Shown here: positions 34,860-44,800 of the stretch, piece by piece
How positions within the stretch are numbered: the stretch's first letter is position 1
Layout: the number at the start of each line of letters is the position of its first letter
Assembly: GCA_022820545.1 (NCBI GenBank)
Contig: JAJEFG010000060.1
Coordinates: 45,001-94,935, forward strand
Direction of reading: 5' to 3'
Origin: Acidobacteriota bacterium
Lineage (GTDB): Bacteria; Acidobacteriota; Vicinamibacteria; Marinacidobacterales; Marinacidobacteraceae
DNA length: 49,935 nt
The notes under the pieces: generated by a model
The model's input: the letters and a program-made list of their open reading frames with translations, nothing else
Database searches by the model: none
Told to the model about the DNA's origin: nothing
Made by a program: the position numbers and the translations under genes

Positions 34860-36194
34860 TTGGCTCAGGGACTGCGGCGGGAACTCCGTCTCGGCGACGC
34901 GCTGTTCGTCAACATCGGGACGATCCTGGCGTCGGCGATCTTCGTGGTGCCGGCGTACGTGATCGCCTCCACGGGTTCGGCGGGCGGTGCGGCGCTGATC
35001 TGGGTCGGCGCCGGGGCGATGTCGCTCTGCGGGGCCTTCGCGATCGCCGAACTGGCCGCGCTCTACCCCCACGCCGGCGGGGAATACGTCTATCTGGAAC
35101 GGGCCTACCACCCGCTCGTCGGGTTCCTCTACGGCTGGAGCCTCTTCGCGGTGATCCAGACCGCTTCCATCGCGGCGGTCGCGGTGGTCTTCGTCGAGTA
35201 CGGCGCGGAGTTCGTACCGCTCGGTCCGACCGCCGGCAAGGCGGTAGTGGTGATCCTCATCCTGGGGCTCTCGCTCTGGAACTGCCGCAGCGTACGGTCC
35301 TCCGCCGACACCCAGAACCTGACCACGATCGCCAAGCTGGTAATGGCGGGCGCCATCGTGGTGCTCTGCGTCTCCTGGGGAGACCAGTCGGTCGAGACCA
35401 TCGCCAGCTCCCGGCTGCCGCTCGAGGGTTCGGCCGCCGCCCGCTGGGGCGCCGCGATGGTGGCGGCGCTCTGGGCCTACGACGGCTGGATCAGCATCAC
35501 CTTCGTGGGCGGCGAGGTGAAGAACCCCCGGCGCTTCCTGCCGCGGGCAATCTCGCTCAGCCTGCTGCTGCTGATCGGCATCTACCTGCTGCTCAACTTC
35601 GCCTACCTGAAGGCGCTGCCGTTCGCGGGCTTCGTCGGCACCGAGACGGTCGCCGCCGACGCCGCCCGGCTGGCGGGAGGCCCGCTCGGCGGGCAACTCG
35701 TGACGCTCGCGGTGATGGTCTCCTGCTTCGCGGCGGCCAACGGCTTCATCTTCACCGGCGCCCGGGTCTACTACGCCATGGCGCGCGACGGCGCCTTCCT
35801 GCGCTCCTTCGCCCGGTTGAGCCCGGGCGCGGTCCCGAAGAACGCGACGCTGGTGCAGGGACTCTGGGCCGCGGGCATCGCGCTCACCGGCACCTATGAC
35901 CAGCTCTTCACCTACGTGGTGGTCGTCTCGTGGCTGTTCTACGGCCTCGGCAGCGCCGCCGTGTTCGTGCTGCGCTGGAAGCAGCCGGACCTCGACCGGC
36001 CCTACCGCGCCTTCGGCTATCCCCTGCTTCCGGCGATCTTCACCATCTTCTCGGCCGTGCTGCTGGTGAACACCATTCACACCGATCCGCGCGACGCCCT
36101 GATCGGCCTCGGAATTACCGCGGCCGGCATTCCCGTATACCTTTATTTCAAGAGACAGAACGACGGACGTCCGGCAGCGGACGCCGCCGCGTAG
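34860..36194 (+). CDS. APC-family amino-acid permease
   Basis: A 444-residue transporter with about twelve membrane segments. The opening LRRELRLGDALFVNIGTILA and ASAIFVVPAYVIASTGSAGG hold the helix-1 substrate loop of the APC superfamily. AELAALYPHAGGEYVYLERA is the classic helix-2/3 signature, and WAYDGWISITFVGGEVKNPRR the helix-6 region of LAT-like exchangers. The substrate is presumably a neutral amino acid. Translation starts at TTG; no strong ribosome site is visible, so the start is uncertain. It ends 27 bases before the first sortilin-like gene, and the two are probably co-transcribed. A short relic of its C-terminus recurs in front of the second sortilin-like gene. Confidence 0.9.
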   Translation: MAQGLRRELRLGDALFVNIGTILASAIFVVPAYVIASTGSAGGAALIWVGAGAMSLCGAFAIAELAALYPHAGGEYVYLERAYHPLVGFLYGWSLFAVIQTASIAAVAVVFVEYGAEFVPLGPTAGKAVVVILILGLSLWNCRSVRSSADTQNLTTIAKLVMAGAIVVLCVSWGDQSVETIASSRLPLEGSAAARWGAAMVAALWAYDGWISITFVGGEVKNPRRFLPRAISLSLLLLIGIYLLLNFAYLKALPFAGFVGTETVAADAARLAGGPLGGQLVTLAVMVSCFAAANGFIFTGARVYYAMARDGAFLRSFARLSPGAVPKNATLVQGLWAAGIALTGTYDQLFTYVVVVSWLFYGLGSAAVFVLRWKQPDLDRPYRAFGYPLLPAIFTIFSAVLLVNTIHTDPRDALIGLGITAAGIPVYLYFKRQNDGRPAADAAA

Positions 36195-36221
36195 CCCCGG
36201 GTCCCGTAGGGAGGACACCCC

Positions 36222-39200
36222 ATGCGCCTTCGAATCAGCCTCTTTCTCAGCGTTCTTCTGGGACTTCCCGCCGCGGCGCTCGCCCAGCCGGCGCCCGACC
36301 AGCTCGGCGGGCTCAAGTTCCGGCACATCGGCCCGGTCGGGAACCGCACGCTGGCGGTCGCCGGCGTTCCGGGGGACCGGAACGTCTACTACGCCGGGGC
36401 CGCCACCGGCGGGATCTGGAAGACCGAGGACGCCGGCCTCAAGTGGCGGCCGGTCTTCGACGACCAGGACGTCCACGCCGTCGGGGCGCTGGCGGTGTCG
36501 GAGTCCGACCCGAACATCGTCTGGGCGGGCACCGGCGAGACCTTCATCCGGGCGAACGTCTCCATCGGCATCGGGGTCTTCAAGTCCACCGACGCCGGGG
36601 AAACGTGGCAGCACATGGGCCTCGACGCCACGGCGCGGATCGGCCGGATCATCATCCATCCGACGAACCCCGACATCGTCTACGCGGCGTCCCTCGGGCA
36701 TGCCTACTCGCCGCAGCCCGAGCGCGGCGTCTACCGCACGATGGACGGGGGCGAGACCTGGGAAAAGGTCCTCTTCGTGGACGAGGAGACCGGGGCCTCC
36801 GACATGGTCATGGACCCGAACAACCCGCGGATCCTCTTCGCCGGGATGTGGCAGCTCGCGCTCCGGACCTGGGGCCGGATGAGCGGCGGGCCGGGCAGCG
36901 GCCTCTGGATGACCCGCGACGGCGGCGACACCTGGACCGAACTCGAGGGCAACGGCCTGCCGATGTCCGACGTCGGGAAGATCGCGCTCTGCATGAGCAA
37001 GTCGGACTCCCGCCGGGTGTACGCGCTCATCGAGACCAGCGACGGCGTGCCCTACTTCGGCGTGGACTCGGCGGACTGGAGCACGGGCGAGGTCGAGAGC
37101 GGCGAACTCTGGGCGTCGAGCGACGGCGGCCAGACCTGGACGATCCAGACCCACAACCGCAACCTCGCCGGACGGAACGCCTACTACGCGCGCTGCGCGG
37201 CGGCGCCCGACGACCGCGACGAGGCCTACTTCCTGACCGCGTCGTTCGCTTCGACGCTCGACGCCGGGGTAACGCACCGGGTGCACGGCTTCAACGACGC
37301 CCCGGGCTGGGACCACCACGACATGTGGATCGACCACACGGATGCCGACCGGATGGCCGTCGCCCACGACGGCGGCGTCTCGATCTCCGAGAACCGGGGC
37401 AAGTCCTGGTTCAAGATCCAGCTCCCGCTCGCCCAGATGTACCACGTGACCGTGGACGACGCGATTCCCTACAACGTGCTCGGCAACCGGCAGGACGGAC
37501 CCTCGACGCGGGGCCCGAGCCGGGCGTTCACCGGCGGGTTCTTCAGTTCCGGGATTCCCCGCGGGATGTGGCACGGCGTCGGCGGCGGCGAGAGCGGTTT
37601 CGCCACCCCGGATCCGGTGGACCCGAACATCGTCTGGTCGAGCGCGTCCGGCTTCGGCGCCGCCGGCGGGATCGTGGTCCGCTACAACGAGACCAACCGC
37701 CAGTTCCGCCAGGTCGAGGTCTGGCCCGAGAGCACCATCGGCTGGCCGGCGGAGACGCTCCGTTACCGGTTCCAGTGGGTGTTCCCGCTGACCATCTCGC
37801 CGCACGACCGGAACACGGTGTACGTCGGCAGCCAGCACGTCCACCGGACCACGAACGGCGGCCAGAGCTGGGAGGAGATCAGCCCCGACCTGACCTCCAA
37901 CAACAAGGACCGGCAGACGGTTTCCGGCGGACTCACCCCGGACAACATCGGCGTCGAGTACTGCTGCGTGGTGTACGCGGTGGACGAGAGCCCGGTCGAG
38001 GCGGGGGTGATCTACGCGGGCACCAACGACGGCCTCATGCACGTCACCCGCGACGGCGGGGCGACCTGGACCGAGATCACCGCCAACATCCCCGGCATGC
38101 CCGAGGAGGGCGTGGTCCGGAACATCGACGCCTCGAAGTGGGAAGCCGGGAAGGCGTACATGACCGTCGAGGCCCACCAGGTGGGGAACTTCGCGCCCTA
38201 CGTCTACAAGACCGAGGACTTCGGCGAGTCGTGGGAGCTGATCGTGAACGGCGTCAAGGACAGCCCGCTCAGCTACACCCGGAACGTCCGCGAGGACCCG
38301 GCGCGGCCCGGGCTGCTCTATCTCGGCACCGAGAACTTCCTCTACGTGAGCTTCGACGACGGCGCCAACTGGCAGCGGCTCGCGAACGGCCTGCCGCCGA
38401 GCCCGATGTACTGGATCACGGTGCAGGAGCGCTTCAAGGATCTCGTGGTCGGCACCTACGGCCGCGGGTTCTGGATCATGGACGACATCTCGCCGCTCCA
38501 GCAGTGGACCGACGAGGTCGAGGCTGCCTCCGTGCACCTCTTCGAGCCGCGGTCGGTATACCGGTTCCACCCGATCACCGCGCCCTTCGCCCAGTTCGAC
38601 GACTGGTCGGCCGGCGAGAACCCGCCCTACGGCGCCCCGATCAGCTACTGGCTCGACGATGAGGCCGAAGGGGTCAAGGTGGTCGTGAAGAACGCTGCCG
38701 GCGAGACGATCCGCACGATGGACGGCAGCGGGGACGCCGGGCTCAACCGGGTCTGGTGGAACCTCCGCGAGGACGAGTCCACCGAGATGCGGCTGCGGAC
38801 GCCTCCCACCGGCGCGGACTGGGTCGAGCTCGACGAGGACCGGTCCCGCTCAGCGCCGGGTGGAGCCCGGGTCGCGGTCCTCGCCCCGCCCGGCGCCTAC
38901 CAGGTTGAGCTGCAGGTAGGGGACGAGACGCGCCAGACGAGCCTCGAGGTCATGAAAGATCCCCACAGCGAGGGCACGCTGGAGGACATCGCCGCCCAGA
39001 CGGCTATGGTCCGCGAGCTCCGCGACGACATGGAGACCGTCGCCGGGATGGTGAACGAGATCGAGTGGCTGCGGCGGCAACTGCTCGACGTGAAGTCGCT
39101 GGCCGAGGAGACCAACCAGGTCGAGGCGATCGCCTCGGCGGTGGACGGGCTCGAGGGCTCGCTGATCGCGGTCGAGGAGCGGCTCATTCCGATGGCCGTC

Positions 39201-39467
39201 ACCGGCACCGGACAGGACCAGATCCGCTGGCCGAACATGCTCGCCGGCCGGATCGGCTACCTCGCGGGCGCCGTCCAGAGCGCCGACTTCCCGCCGACCG
39301 ACCAGATGCGCGAGGTCCACGGCATCCTGCGGGAGCGACTCGCCGTGCAGCAGGCGGAGCTCCAGCGGATCCTCGAGACCGAGCTACCCGAGGCCAACCG
39401 TTCGCTCGAGGGCGAGGGGGTCCCGGGGGTGGTCCGGGTGCCACCGGGGAGCACGGGGCCGCGATAG
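36222..39467 (+). CDS. exported sortilin/VPS10-like BNR-repeat protein (copy 1)
   Basis: A 1081-residue exoprotein. Signal peptide at 1-22 (LSVLLGLPAAALAQ). Residues ~30-780 form a beta-propeller built of BNR/sortilin-type repeats with Asp-box-like turns (KTEDAGLKWRPVF, KSTDAGETWQHMG, RTMDGGETWEKVL, MTRDGGDTWTELE, RTTNGGQSWEEIS, VTRDGGATWTEIT). A beta-sandwich-like part follows, then a C-terminal helical segment of about 170 residues (NEIEWLRRQLLDVKSLAEE). The family is often named WD40/YVTN/BNR glycosyl hydrolase or VPS10 domain protein and is abundant in Acidobacteriota and Gemmatimonadota; the ligand or substrate is unknown. GGGAGG precedes the ATG. It lies directly after the permease gene and has a near-identical paralogue 2.4 kb downstream. 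Confidence 0.9.
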   Translation: MRLRISLFLSVLLGLPAAALAQPAPDQLGGLKFRHIGPVGNRTLAVAGVPGDRNVYYAGAATGGIWKTEDAGLKWRPVFDDQDVHAVGALAVSESDPNIVWAGTGETFIRANVSIGIGVFKSTDAGETWQHMGLDATARIGRIIIHPTNPDIVYAASLGHAYSPQPERGVYRTMDGGETWEKVLFVDEETGASDMVMDPNNPRILFAGMWQLALRTWGRMSGGPGSGLWMTRDGGDTWTELEGNGLPMSDVGKIALCMSKSDSRRVYALIETSDGVPYFGVDSADWSTGEVESGELWASSDGGQTWTIQTHNRNLAGRNAYYARCAAAPDDRDEAYFLTASFASTLDAGVTHRVHGFNDAPGWDHHDMWIDHTDADRMAVAHDGGVSISENRGKSWFKIQLPLAQMYHVTVDDAIPYNVLGNRQDGPSTRGPSRAFTGGFFSSGIPRGMWHGVGGGESGFATPDPVDPNIVWSSASGFGAAGGIVVRYNETNRQFRQVEVWPESTIGWPAETLRYRFQWVFPLTISPHDRNTVYVGSQHVHRTTNGGQSWEEISPDLTSNNKDRQTVSGGLTPDNIGVEYCCVVYAVDESPVEAGVIYAGTNDGLMHVTRDGGATWTEITANIPGMPEEGVVRNIDASKWEAGKAYMTVEAHQVGNFAPYVYKTEDFGESWELIVNGVKDSPLSYTRNVREDPARPGLLYLGTENFLYVSFDDGANWQRLANGLPPSPMYWITVQERFKDLVVGTYGRGFWIMDDISPLQQWTDEVEAASVHLFEPRSVYRFHPITAPFAQFDDWSAGENPPYGAPISYWLDDEAEGVKVVVKNAAGETIRTMDGSGDAGLNRVWWNLREDESTEMRLRTPPTGADWVELDEDRSRSAPGGARVAVLAPPGAYQVELQVGDETRQTSLEVMKDPHSEGTLEDIAAQTAMVRELRDDMETVAGMVNEIEWLRRQLLDVKSLAEETNQVEAIASAVDGLEGSLIAVEERLIPMAVTGTGQDQIRWPNMLAGRIGYLAGAVQSADFPPTDQMREVHGILRERLAVQQAELQRILETELPEANRSLEGEGVPGVVRVPPGSTGPR

Positions 39468-39480
39468 GCAGCGCCTCCTG

Positions 39481-39815
39481 ACGGCGGCGCCGGTCAGGGA
39501 CCGCCGGTCTTCAGACCGGCACCGCCGCCGTCAGGCGGCGAACCGCGTGTCGCCCTGCGCCCGCGCACGTCGCAACCCCACCCGGAAAAGGCGGCTCCCA
39601 CCCCGGCGTGGACCTCAGAAGCCGAGGTGGCGCGCTGGCTTGGAACGCCGATCTCCAGATCGGCACCGCGGTGCTCCGCACCGCGCACGGTGCGACCTCA
39701 CGCGGTAAAGGCGGCTCCCACCTCGGCCTACACCTCAGAAGCCGAGGTGGCGCCCATGGCTGGGACCGCCGGCCTCCAGGCCGGCACGCGGCCCGGAGGG
39801 CCGCAGAGCGCGGTT
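39481..39815. repeat. composite of two alternating repeat modules
   Basis: Module B is the nested palindrome seen elsewhere (here GGCTTGGAACGCCGATCTCC, AGATCGGCACCGCGGTGCTC at 39638-39684). Module A, about 45 bases, occurs twice: GGCGGCTCCCACCCCGGCGT followed by GGACCTCAGAAGCCGAGGTG (from 39590), and GGCGGCTCCCACCTCGGCCT followed by ACACCTCAGAAGCCGAGGTG (from 39710). They alternate A-B-A-B. Stem sequences vary between copies while pairing is kept, as expected if the fold matters. Confidence 0.75.
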
Positions 39816-39980
39816 GGCTCCATGTCCTGATTGCACTCCCGGCCTGGAACGTCGCCGCGCAAGTGGCGCGGTACGCACCGCATCTTCGTGATCAGCGGTG
39901 TGCGGTTCCGCTCCGCGGAGCGGGTGGCGACCCGAGGTCGGCGTTTCAGGCCGTAAGCGCCGTGAGTGCGGTTGGCGTTA

Positions 39981-40038
39981 CGCGGTGCGCGGCGCGGAGC
40001 GCCGCGGTGCCGATCTGGAGATCGGCGTTCCAAGCCGT
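39981..40038 (+). repeat. dispersed nested-palindrome repeat, one unit
   Basis: GTGCGCGGCGCGGAGCGCCG, then CGGTGCCGATCTGGAGATCG, then GCGTTCCAAGCCGTTGCG. Compared with the 41.7 kb copy the inner stem is GATC/GATC instead of GGTC/GACC, a compensatory change on both arms. Confidence 0.8.
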
Positions 40039-40302
40039 TGCGTGGTGCTCGCCGGTGGCGGGGCAGGAATCCCGCCACCGATCCGAAGACTTCTCAGCCG
40101 CGGCGCCGGACGTTTCGCGCGCGCGGTCGTCGGCGCTCGCGCATCTGCTCGAGTCGTTCGCGCTGCTCCTCCATCAGGAGGGCGGCGATCCGTGGAGACC
40201 GGCGTTCCAAGCCGTGTGCGCCGCCGCGACGGTGATCGATCGAAACGGTTTCACCAGTGCGGGTCCCGCTGGGACGTTGACGGCTGGTTGTGACCCGTCG
40301 GC

Positions 40303-41517
40303 TCAGGGCGGGGGACGGAGCCAGTGCTCGGCGGGCCGTCGCAGGAACGTCTCGAGGGGGATCCCGTCGCCCCCCACGAGCAGACTGCGGGTGGGGGAGA
40401 ACGCCTTCGAGAAGGCCGCCATCCCGCGTAGCGAGCCGGGGGCGCGGCCACTCTTGACTTCGATGGCGGTCAGCCGGTCGGCCTCTCGCAGTACGAAGTC
40501 CACTTCGCGGTTCCGATCCCGCCAATAGGAGAGCTCGCAGTCGCCGCTGAACGCGGCGTTCGCCAGATGCGCCCCGACCGCGGACTCGACCAGACGGCCC
40601 CACAGCGCGGGGTCTTCCCGCGCCTGCCGCAGGGTGCGCCCGGACCGGGCGCCGATGAGCGCCGTGTTGAGGACCTGCAGCTTCGGGCTTGAAGCCCGGC
40701 GGCGCACGAGGCGGTCCGAGTACTTGGGTAGGCCGGTCACCAGACCCGCGCCGGAGAGCAGGTCGAGATAGTGGGCCAGCGTGGTGGTGTTGCCCGCGTC
40801 CTGAAGCTGGCCGATCATCTTCGTGTACGACAGAACCTGCCCCGAGTACTCGCACGACAGGTCCAGCAGCCGTCGCAGCAGCGCCGGCTTGTCCACCCGG
40901 GACAAGAGGAGCACGTCGCGGGAGATGACGGGCTCGATGAGCGCATCGCGGACGTAGCGAGCCCAGCGCCGCGGCTGACCGATCAAGGGGGCCGCTCCGG
41001 GATAGCCGCCGTGGAAGACGTACTGCGGGAGCGACCAACCGAACGCCGCCTCCATCTCGGCGAAGCTCCAGTGCGGGAGCCGCAGGATTTCGAAGCGTCC
41101 GGCCAGGCTCTCGCCGACGCCCCGCTCCACGAGCAGCGGCGCCGATCCGAGGAGCACGACCCGCAGCGGCCGGCCCGCGCGGGTGTCCGCGTCCCACAAC
41201 GCCTTGACCGCCTCCGACCACCCGATGACCTTCTGCACTTCATCGAGGACAAGGAGCGCCCCGACCGGGCCACCATCATCGGCGAGCAGGCGGGCCGCTT
41301 CCCACTGCTGCTCGATCCAGATGGCGTCGCGCAGCGTCGGTTGGTCGGCGCTGGCGTAATGCGTAGGCAGCGCGGACAGTTCCGCCGCCTGTCCGACCAG
41401 CGTGGTCTTTCCGACCTGTCGCGCTCCGGCGACGACCTGGAGGAAGCGGCGGGGTTCCTGGAGGCGCGTGACGAGGTCTTTGACCTGCGGCCTCTGGAAG
41501 ACTGCCTTTTTACTCAT
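40303..41517 (-). CDS. AAA+ ATPase with C-terminal DUF4143 domain (copy B)
   Basis: A 404-residue AAA_14/DUF4143 protein. Walker A GARQVGKT (residues 31-38), Walker B LLVLDEVQKVIGWSEAV, sensor VVLLGSAPLLVERG. The central FHGGYPGAAPLI and YVRDALIEPVISRDVLL are typical. The C-terminal PD-(D/E)XK-like domain appears complete: LVESAVGAHLANAAF, then REVDFVLREADRLTAIEVKS with Asp and Glu-x-Lys in place. It could therefore be a nuclease, though activity in this family is unproven. It lies between the two sortilin-like paralogues, pointing against them, in a repeat-rich spacer. A 10-base word is repeated at the start codon and just upstream. Confidence 0.9.
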   Translation of the reverse strand: MSKKAVFQRPQVKDLVTRLQEPRRFLQVVAGARQVGKTTLVGQAAELSALPTHYASADQPTLRDAIWIEQQWEAARLLADDGGPVGALLVLDEVQKVIGWSEAVKALWDADTRAGRPLRVVLLGSAPLLVERGVGESLAGRFEILRLPHWSFAEMEAAFGWSLPQYVFHGGYPGAAPLIGQPRRWARYVRDALIEPVISRDVLLLSRVDKPALLRRLLDLSCEYSGQVLSYTKMIGQLQDAGNTTTLAHYLDLLSGAGLVTGLPKYSDRLVRRRASSPKLQVLNTALIGARSGRTLRQAREDPALWGRLVESAVGAHLANAAFSGDCELSYWRDRNREVDFVLREADRLTAIEVKSGRAPGSLRGMAAFSKAFSPTRSLLVGGDGIPLETFLRRPAEHWLRPPP

Positions 41518-41538
41518 GTCACTGAGTATTTTTACTCA
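41507..41538 (-). promoter_or_regulatory. repeated word across the start codon of DUF4143 gene B
   Basis: TGAGTAAAAA (minus strand) occurs twice, at 41516-41507 covering the start codon and codons 2-4, and at 41538-41529. The offset is exactly 22 bases, two helical turns. The upstream copy is also the left half of a small hairpin, GAGTA-AAAA-TACTC (41537-41524). The region is sharply AT-rich in GC-rich surroundings. Confidence 0.5.
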
Positions 41539-41620
41539 AATTGGCGACTGCCCCGAATTCGCCGCTCCGGACCCTGTGGACCCGTCGAGGAGCGGGGCGT
41601 CTTCTCCGGGTGGGGTTGGG

Positions 41621-41765
41621 ACGTGCGCAGCGCGGAGCGCTGCGCGTGCCGGTCTGGAGACCGGCGTTCCCAGCCGTACGCGTTGCGAGGGAGGATGGGG
41701 GTACGACTTGCGCGGCGCGGAGCGCCGCGGTGCCGGTCTGGAGACCGGCGTTCCAAGCCGTACGG
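41621..41765 (+). repeat. dispersed nested-palindrome repeat, two units
   Basis: Unit one (41621-41680): GTGCGCAGCGCGGAGCGCTG, then GCCGGTCTGGAGACCGGC, then GTTCCCAGCCGTACG. Unit two (about 41708-41765): TTGCGCGGCGCGGAGCGCCG, then GCCGGTCTGGAGACCGGC, then GTTCCAAGCCGTACG. They sit immediately left of the permease relic. Confidence 0.8.
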
Positions 41766-41779
41766 GCCACTGGGCCTTC

Positions 41780-41821
41780 ACTGGCGCGGGGATTCCCGGG
41801 TACCTTTGTTTCCGGAGGACG
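41780..41821 (+). pseudogene. relic of the permease C-terminus
   Basis: This stretch reads TGAGIPGYLCFRRT in the frame of the following sortilin-like gene. The permease upstream of copy 1 ends TAAGIPVYLYFKRQ, a match at 9 of 14 residues with mostly conservative changes elsewhere. It is the only part of a second permease gene left, so the duplication that made copy 2 included the permease 3' end. Confidence 0.65.
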
Positions 41822-41827
41822 ACTCCC

Positions 41828-44800
41828 ATGCGTAACGCTATGCGCCGTCACGGCGCGCTCCTGATCAGCCTCGCCCTCGGGCTTCCCGCGGCCGCGCTCG
41901 GCCAGCCGGCGCCCGACGAGCTCGGCGGGCTCCGGTTCCGGCACATCGGGCCGGTCGGGAACCGCACCCTCGCGGTGGCGGGCATTCTGGGCAACCCGGA
42001 CATCTACTACGCCGGCGCGGCCACCGGCGGCATCTGGAAGACCGAGGACGGGGGCATCAAATGGCGGCCGGTGTTCGACGACCAGGACGTCCACGCCATC
42101 GGGGCGCTGGCGGTCTCGGAGTCCGACCCGAACATCGTCTGGGCGGGCACCGGCGAGACCTTCATCCGGGCGAACGTCTCCATCGGCATCGGGGTCTTCA
42201 AGTCCACCGACGCGGGGGAGACCTGGAAGCACATGGGGCTCGACGCGACCGCGCGGATCGCCCGGATCGTCATCCATCCGACGAACCCGGACATCGTCTA
42301 CGCGGCATCGCTGGGCCATGCCTACACCCCGCAGCCCGAGCGCGGCATCTACCGGACCGTGGACGGTGGCGAGACCTGGGAACACGTCCTGTTCGTGGAC
42401 GAGGACACCGGGGCTTCGGACCTCATCATGGACCCGAACAACCCGCGGATCCTCTACGCGGGGATGTGGCACCTCGAACTGAAGACCTGGGAGCGGGTGA
42501 GCGGCGGACCCGGCAGCGGGCTCTTCATGACCCGGGACGGCGGCGACACCTGGACGAAGCTCGAGGGCAACGGCCTTCCGGAGCTCGACGTCGGGAAGGT
42601 CGCGCTCTGCATGAGCAAGGCGGACTCCCGGCGGGTGTACGCGCTGATCGAGACCGCGGACGGGGTCTCTCTCGCCGGCGAGGAAGCCGAGAGCGGCGAG
42701 CTGTGGATGACGAGCGACGGCGCGAAGACCTGGACGCTCCAGACGCACAACCGGAACCTCTCCGGGCGGAACGCCTACTACGCCCGCTGCGCGGCGGCCC
42801 CGGACGACCCGGACGAGACCTACTTCCTCACCGCGTCGTACGCCGTGTCGCTGGATGCGGGGAAGTCCCACGACCTGCGCCGCTTCGAAGACGCGCCCGG
42901 CTGGGACCACCACGACATGTGGATCGACCCGACGGACGGCGACCGGCAGGCGGTGGCGCACGACGGCGGGGTCTCCATCTCGCTGAACCGCGGAACGTCC
43001 TGGTACAAGATCCAGTTGCCGATCGCCCAGATGTACCACGTGACCGTGGACAACGACATTCCCTACAACGTGCTCGGGAACCGGCAGGACGGCCCGTCCA
43101 CCCGGGGGCCCAGCCGGGCGTGGGTCAGCGGGTTCATCGGGGGCGGCCTCTCGCGGGGCATGTGGCACGGGGTCGGCGGGGGCGAGAGCGGCTTCGCGAC
43201 CCCGGATCCCGAGGATCCGAACATCGTCTGGTCAACGGCCTCGGGCGCCGGCGCCGCCGGCGGGATCGTGACCCGCTACGACGAGCGCGCCCGCCAGTTC
43301 CGCCAGCTCGAGGTCTGGCCGGAGAGCACCCGCGGCCGGCCGGCCGAGGACCTGCGGTACCGGTTCCAGTGGGTCTTCCCGCTGCTGATCTCGCCGCACG
43401 ACCGGAACACCGTGTACGTGGGGAGCCAGCACGTGCACCGGACCACCAACGGGGGCCAGAGCTGGGAGGAGGTCAGCCCCGACCTGACCACGAACGACAA
43501 GTCCCGCCAGACCATCTCCGGCGGCCTGACCCCGGACAACATCGGGGTGGAGTACTGCTGCGTCGTCTACGCGATCGACGAGAGCCCGGTGACCGAGGGG
43601 GTGATCTGGGCGGGGACGAACGACGGGCTGATCCACCTGACCCGGGACGGGGGCGCGAACTGGACCGACGTGACCGCGAACGTGCCCGACATGCCGGTAG
43701 ACGGCGTGGTCCGCAACATCGACGCCTCCAGATGGGACGCCGGGAAGGCGTACATGACCGTGGAGGCGCACCAGGTGGGGAACTTCGAGCCCTACGTGTA
43801 CCGGACCGGGGACTTCGGGGAGTCGTGGACGAAGATCGTGAACGGCGTGGCCGACAGCCCGCTGAGCTACACCCGGAACGTGCGGGAAGACCCGGTGCGG
43901 CCCGGGCTCCTCTACCTCGGGACCGAGAACTTCCTCTACGTGAGCTTCGACGACGGGGACAACTGGCAGCGGCTCGCGAACGGGCTGCCGCCGAGCCCGA
44001 TGTACTGGATCGCCGTACAGGAGCACTTCGGCGACCTGGTGGTGGGCACCTACGGGCGCGGTTTCTGGATCATGGACGACGTCTCGCCGCTCCAGCAGTG
44101 GAACGACGAGGTGGCGTCGTCGAGCGTCCACCTGTTCCAGCCCCGGGGGGCCTACCGCTTCCATCCCATCACGCCGCCGTTCGCCCACTTCGACGACTGG
44201 TCCGAAGGCGAGAACCCGCCCTACGGCGCCCCGATCAATTACTGGCTCGCCGAGGCGGGCGCGGATGTCTCCATCGAGATCCGGAACGCGGCCGGAGAAA
44301 CCATCCGCACCCTGGAGGGGACGGGTGAGAAAGGCCTGAACCGGGTGACCTGGGACCTCCGCGAAGAGGCCTCGACGCAGGCGGTGCTGCGCACCAAGCC
44401 CCTCTTCGCCGACTGGGTCACGCTCGACGAGGAGCGGACCCGCGCGGGAACGATCGGGCGGATCTCGATCCTCGCCCCGCCGGGCGACTACACCGTGGCG
44501 CTGAAGGTCGGCGACACCGAGCAGACCGCGCCCATCGAGGTGCGGAAGGACCCGAAGAGCGAGGGCACGCTCGAGGACATCGCCGCCCAGACCGCGCTGC
44601 TACGGCTGCTGCGGGCCGACCTCGAGACGGTGGTCGGGACAGTGAACGAGATCGAGTGGCTGCGGCGGCAGGTGCTCGACCTGAAGCTGCTGGCCGAAGA
44701 GACCGGGCGGGTCGAAGCCATCGCCTCGGCGGTGGACGGGCTCGACGGCTCGCTGCTCGCGGTGGAGGAGCAGTTGATCCAGTTGCTCATCACCGGGACC

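Larger units (their letters stand above)
39468..40302. other. gene-free spacer filled with palindromic repeats
   Basis: About 835 bases between the first sortilin-like gene and DUF4143 gene B. Much of it is the repeat composite at 39481-39815 and the unit at 39981-40038. A fragment of the same repeat (GGAGACCGGCGTTCCAAGCC) lies at 40194-40213. On the minus strand 40190-40094 could encode a short charged helix (LLMEEQRERLEQMRERR) with no start of its own. It may be a gene remnant, but I cannot identify it. Confidence 0.6.
41518..41827. other. repeat-filled spacer before the second sortilin-like gene
   Basis: About 310 bases with no intact gene. In order: the AT-rich control region of DUF4143 gene B, two nested-palindrome units, the permease relic, and a GGAGG ribosome site directly before the ATG at 41828. 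Confidence 0.7.

Noticed and set aside
34758..38570. A 1270-codon open frame on the minus strand across the permease and first sortilin-like gene
   Set aside because: It is the antisense shadow of two well-supported genes; the product is His/Val/Pro/Arg-rich with no domain, as expected in GC-rich DNA.
39481..41765. Possible CRISPR array in the repeat-rich spacers
   Set aside because: Units are themselves palindromic, vary in sequence, are irregularly spaced and in both orientations; no cas genes are present.
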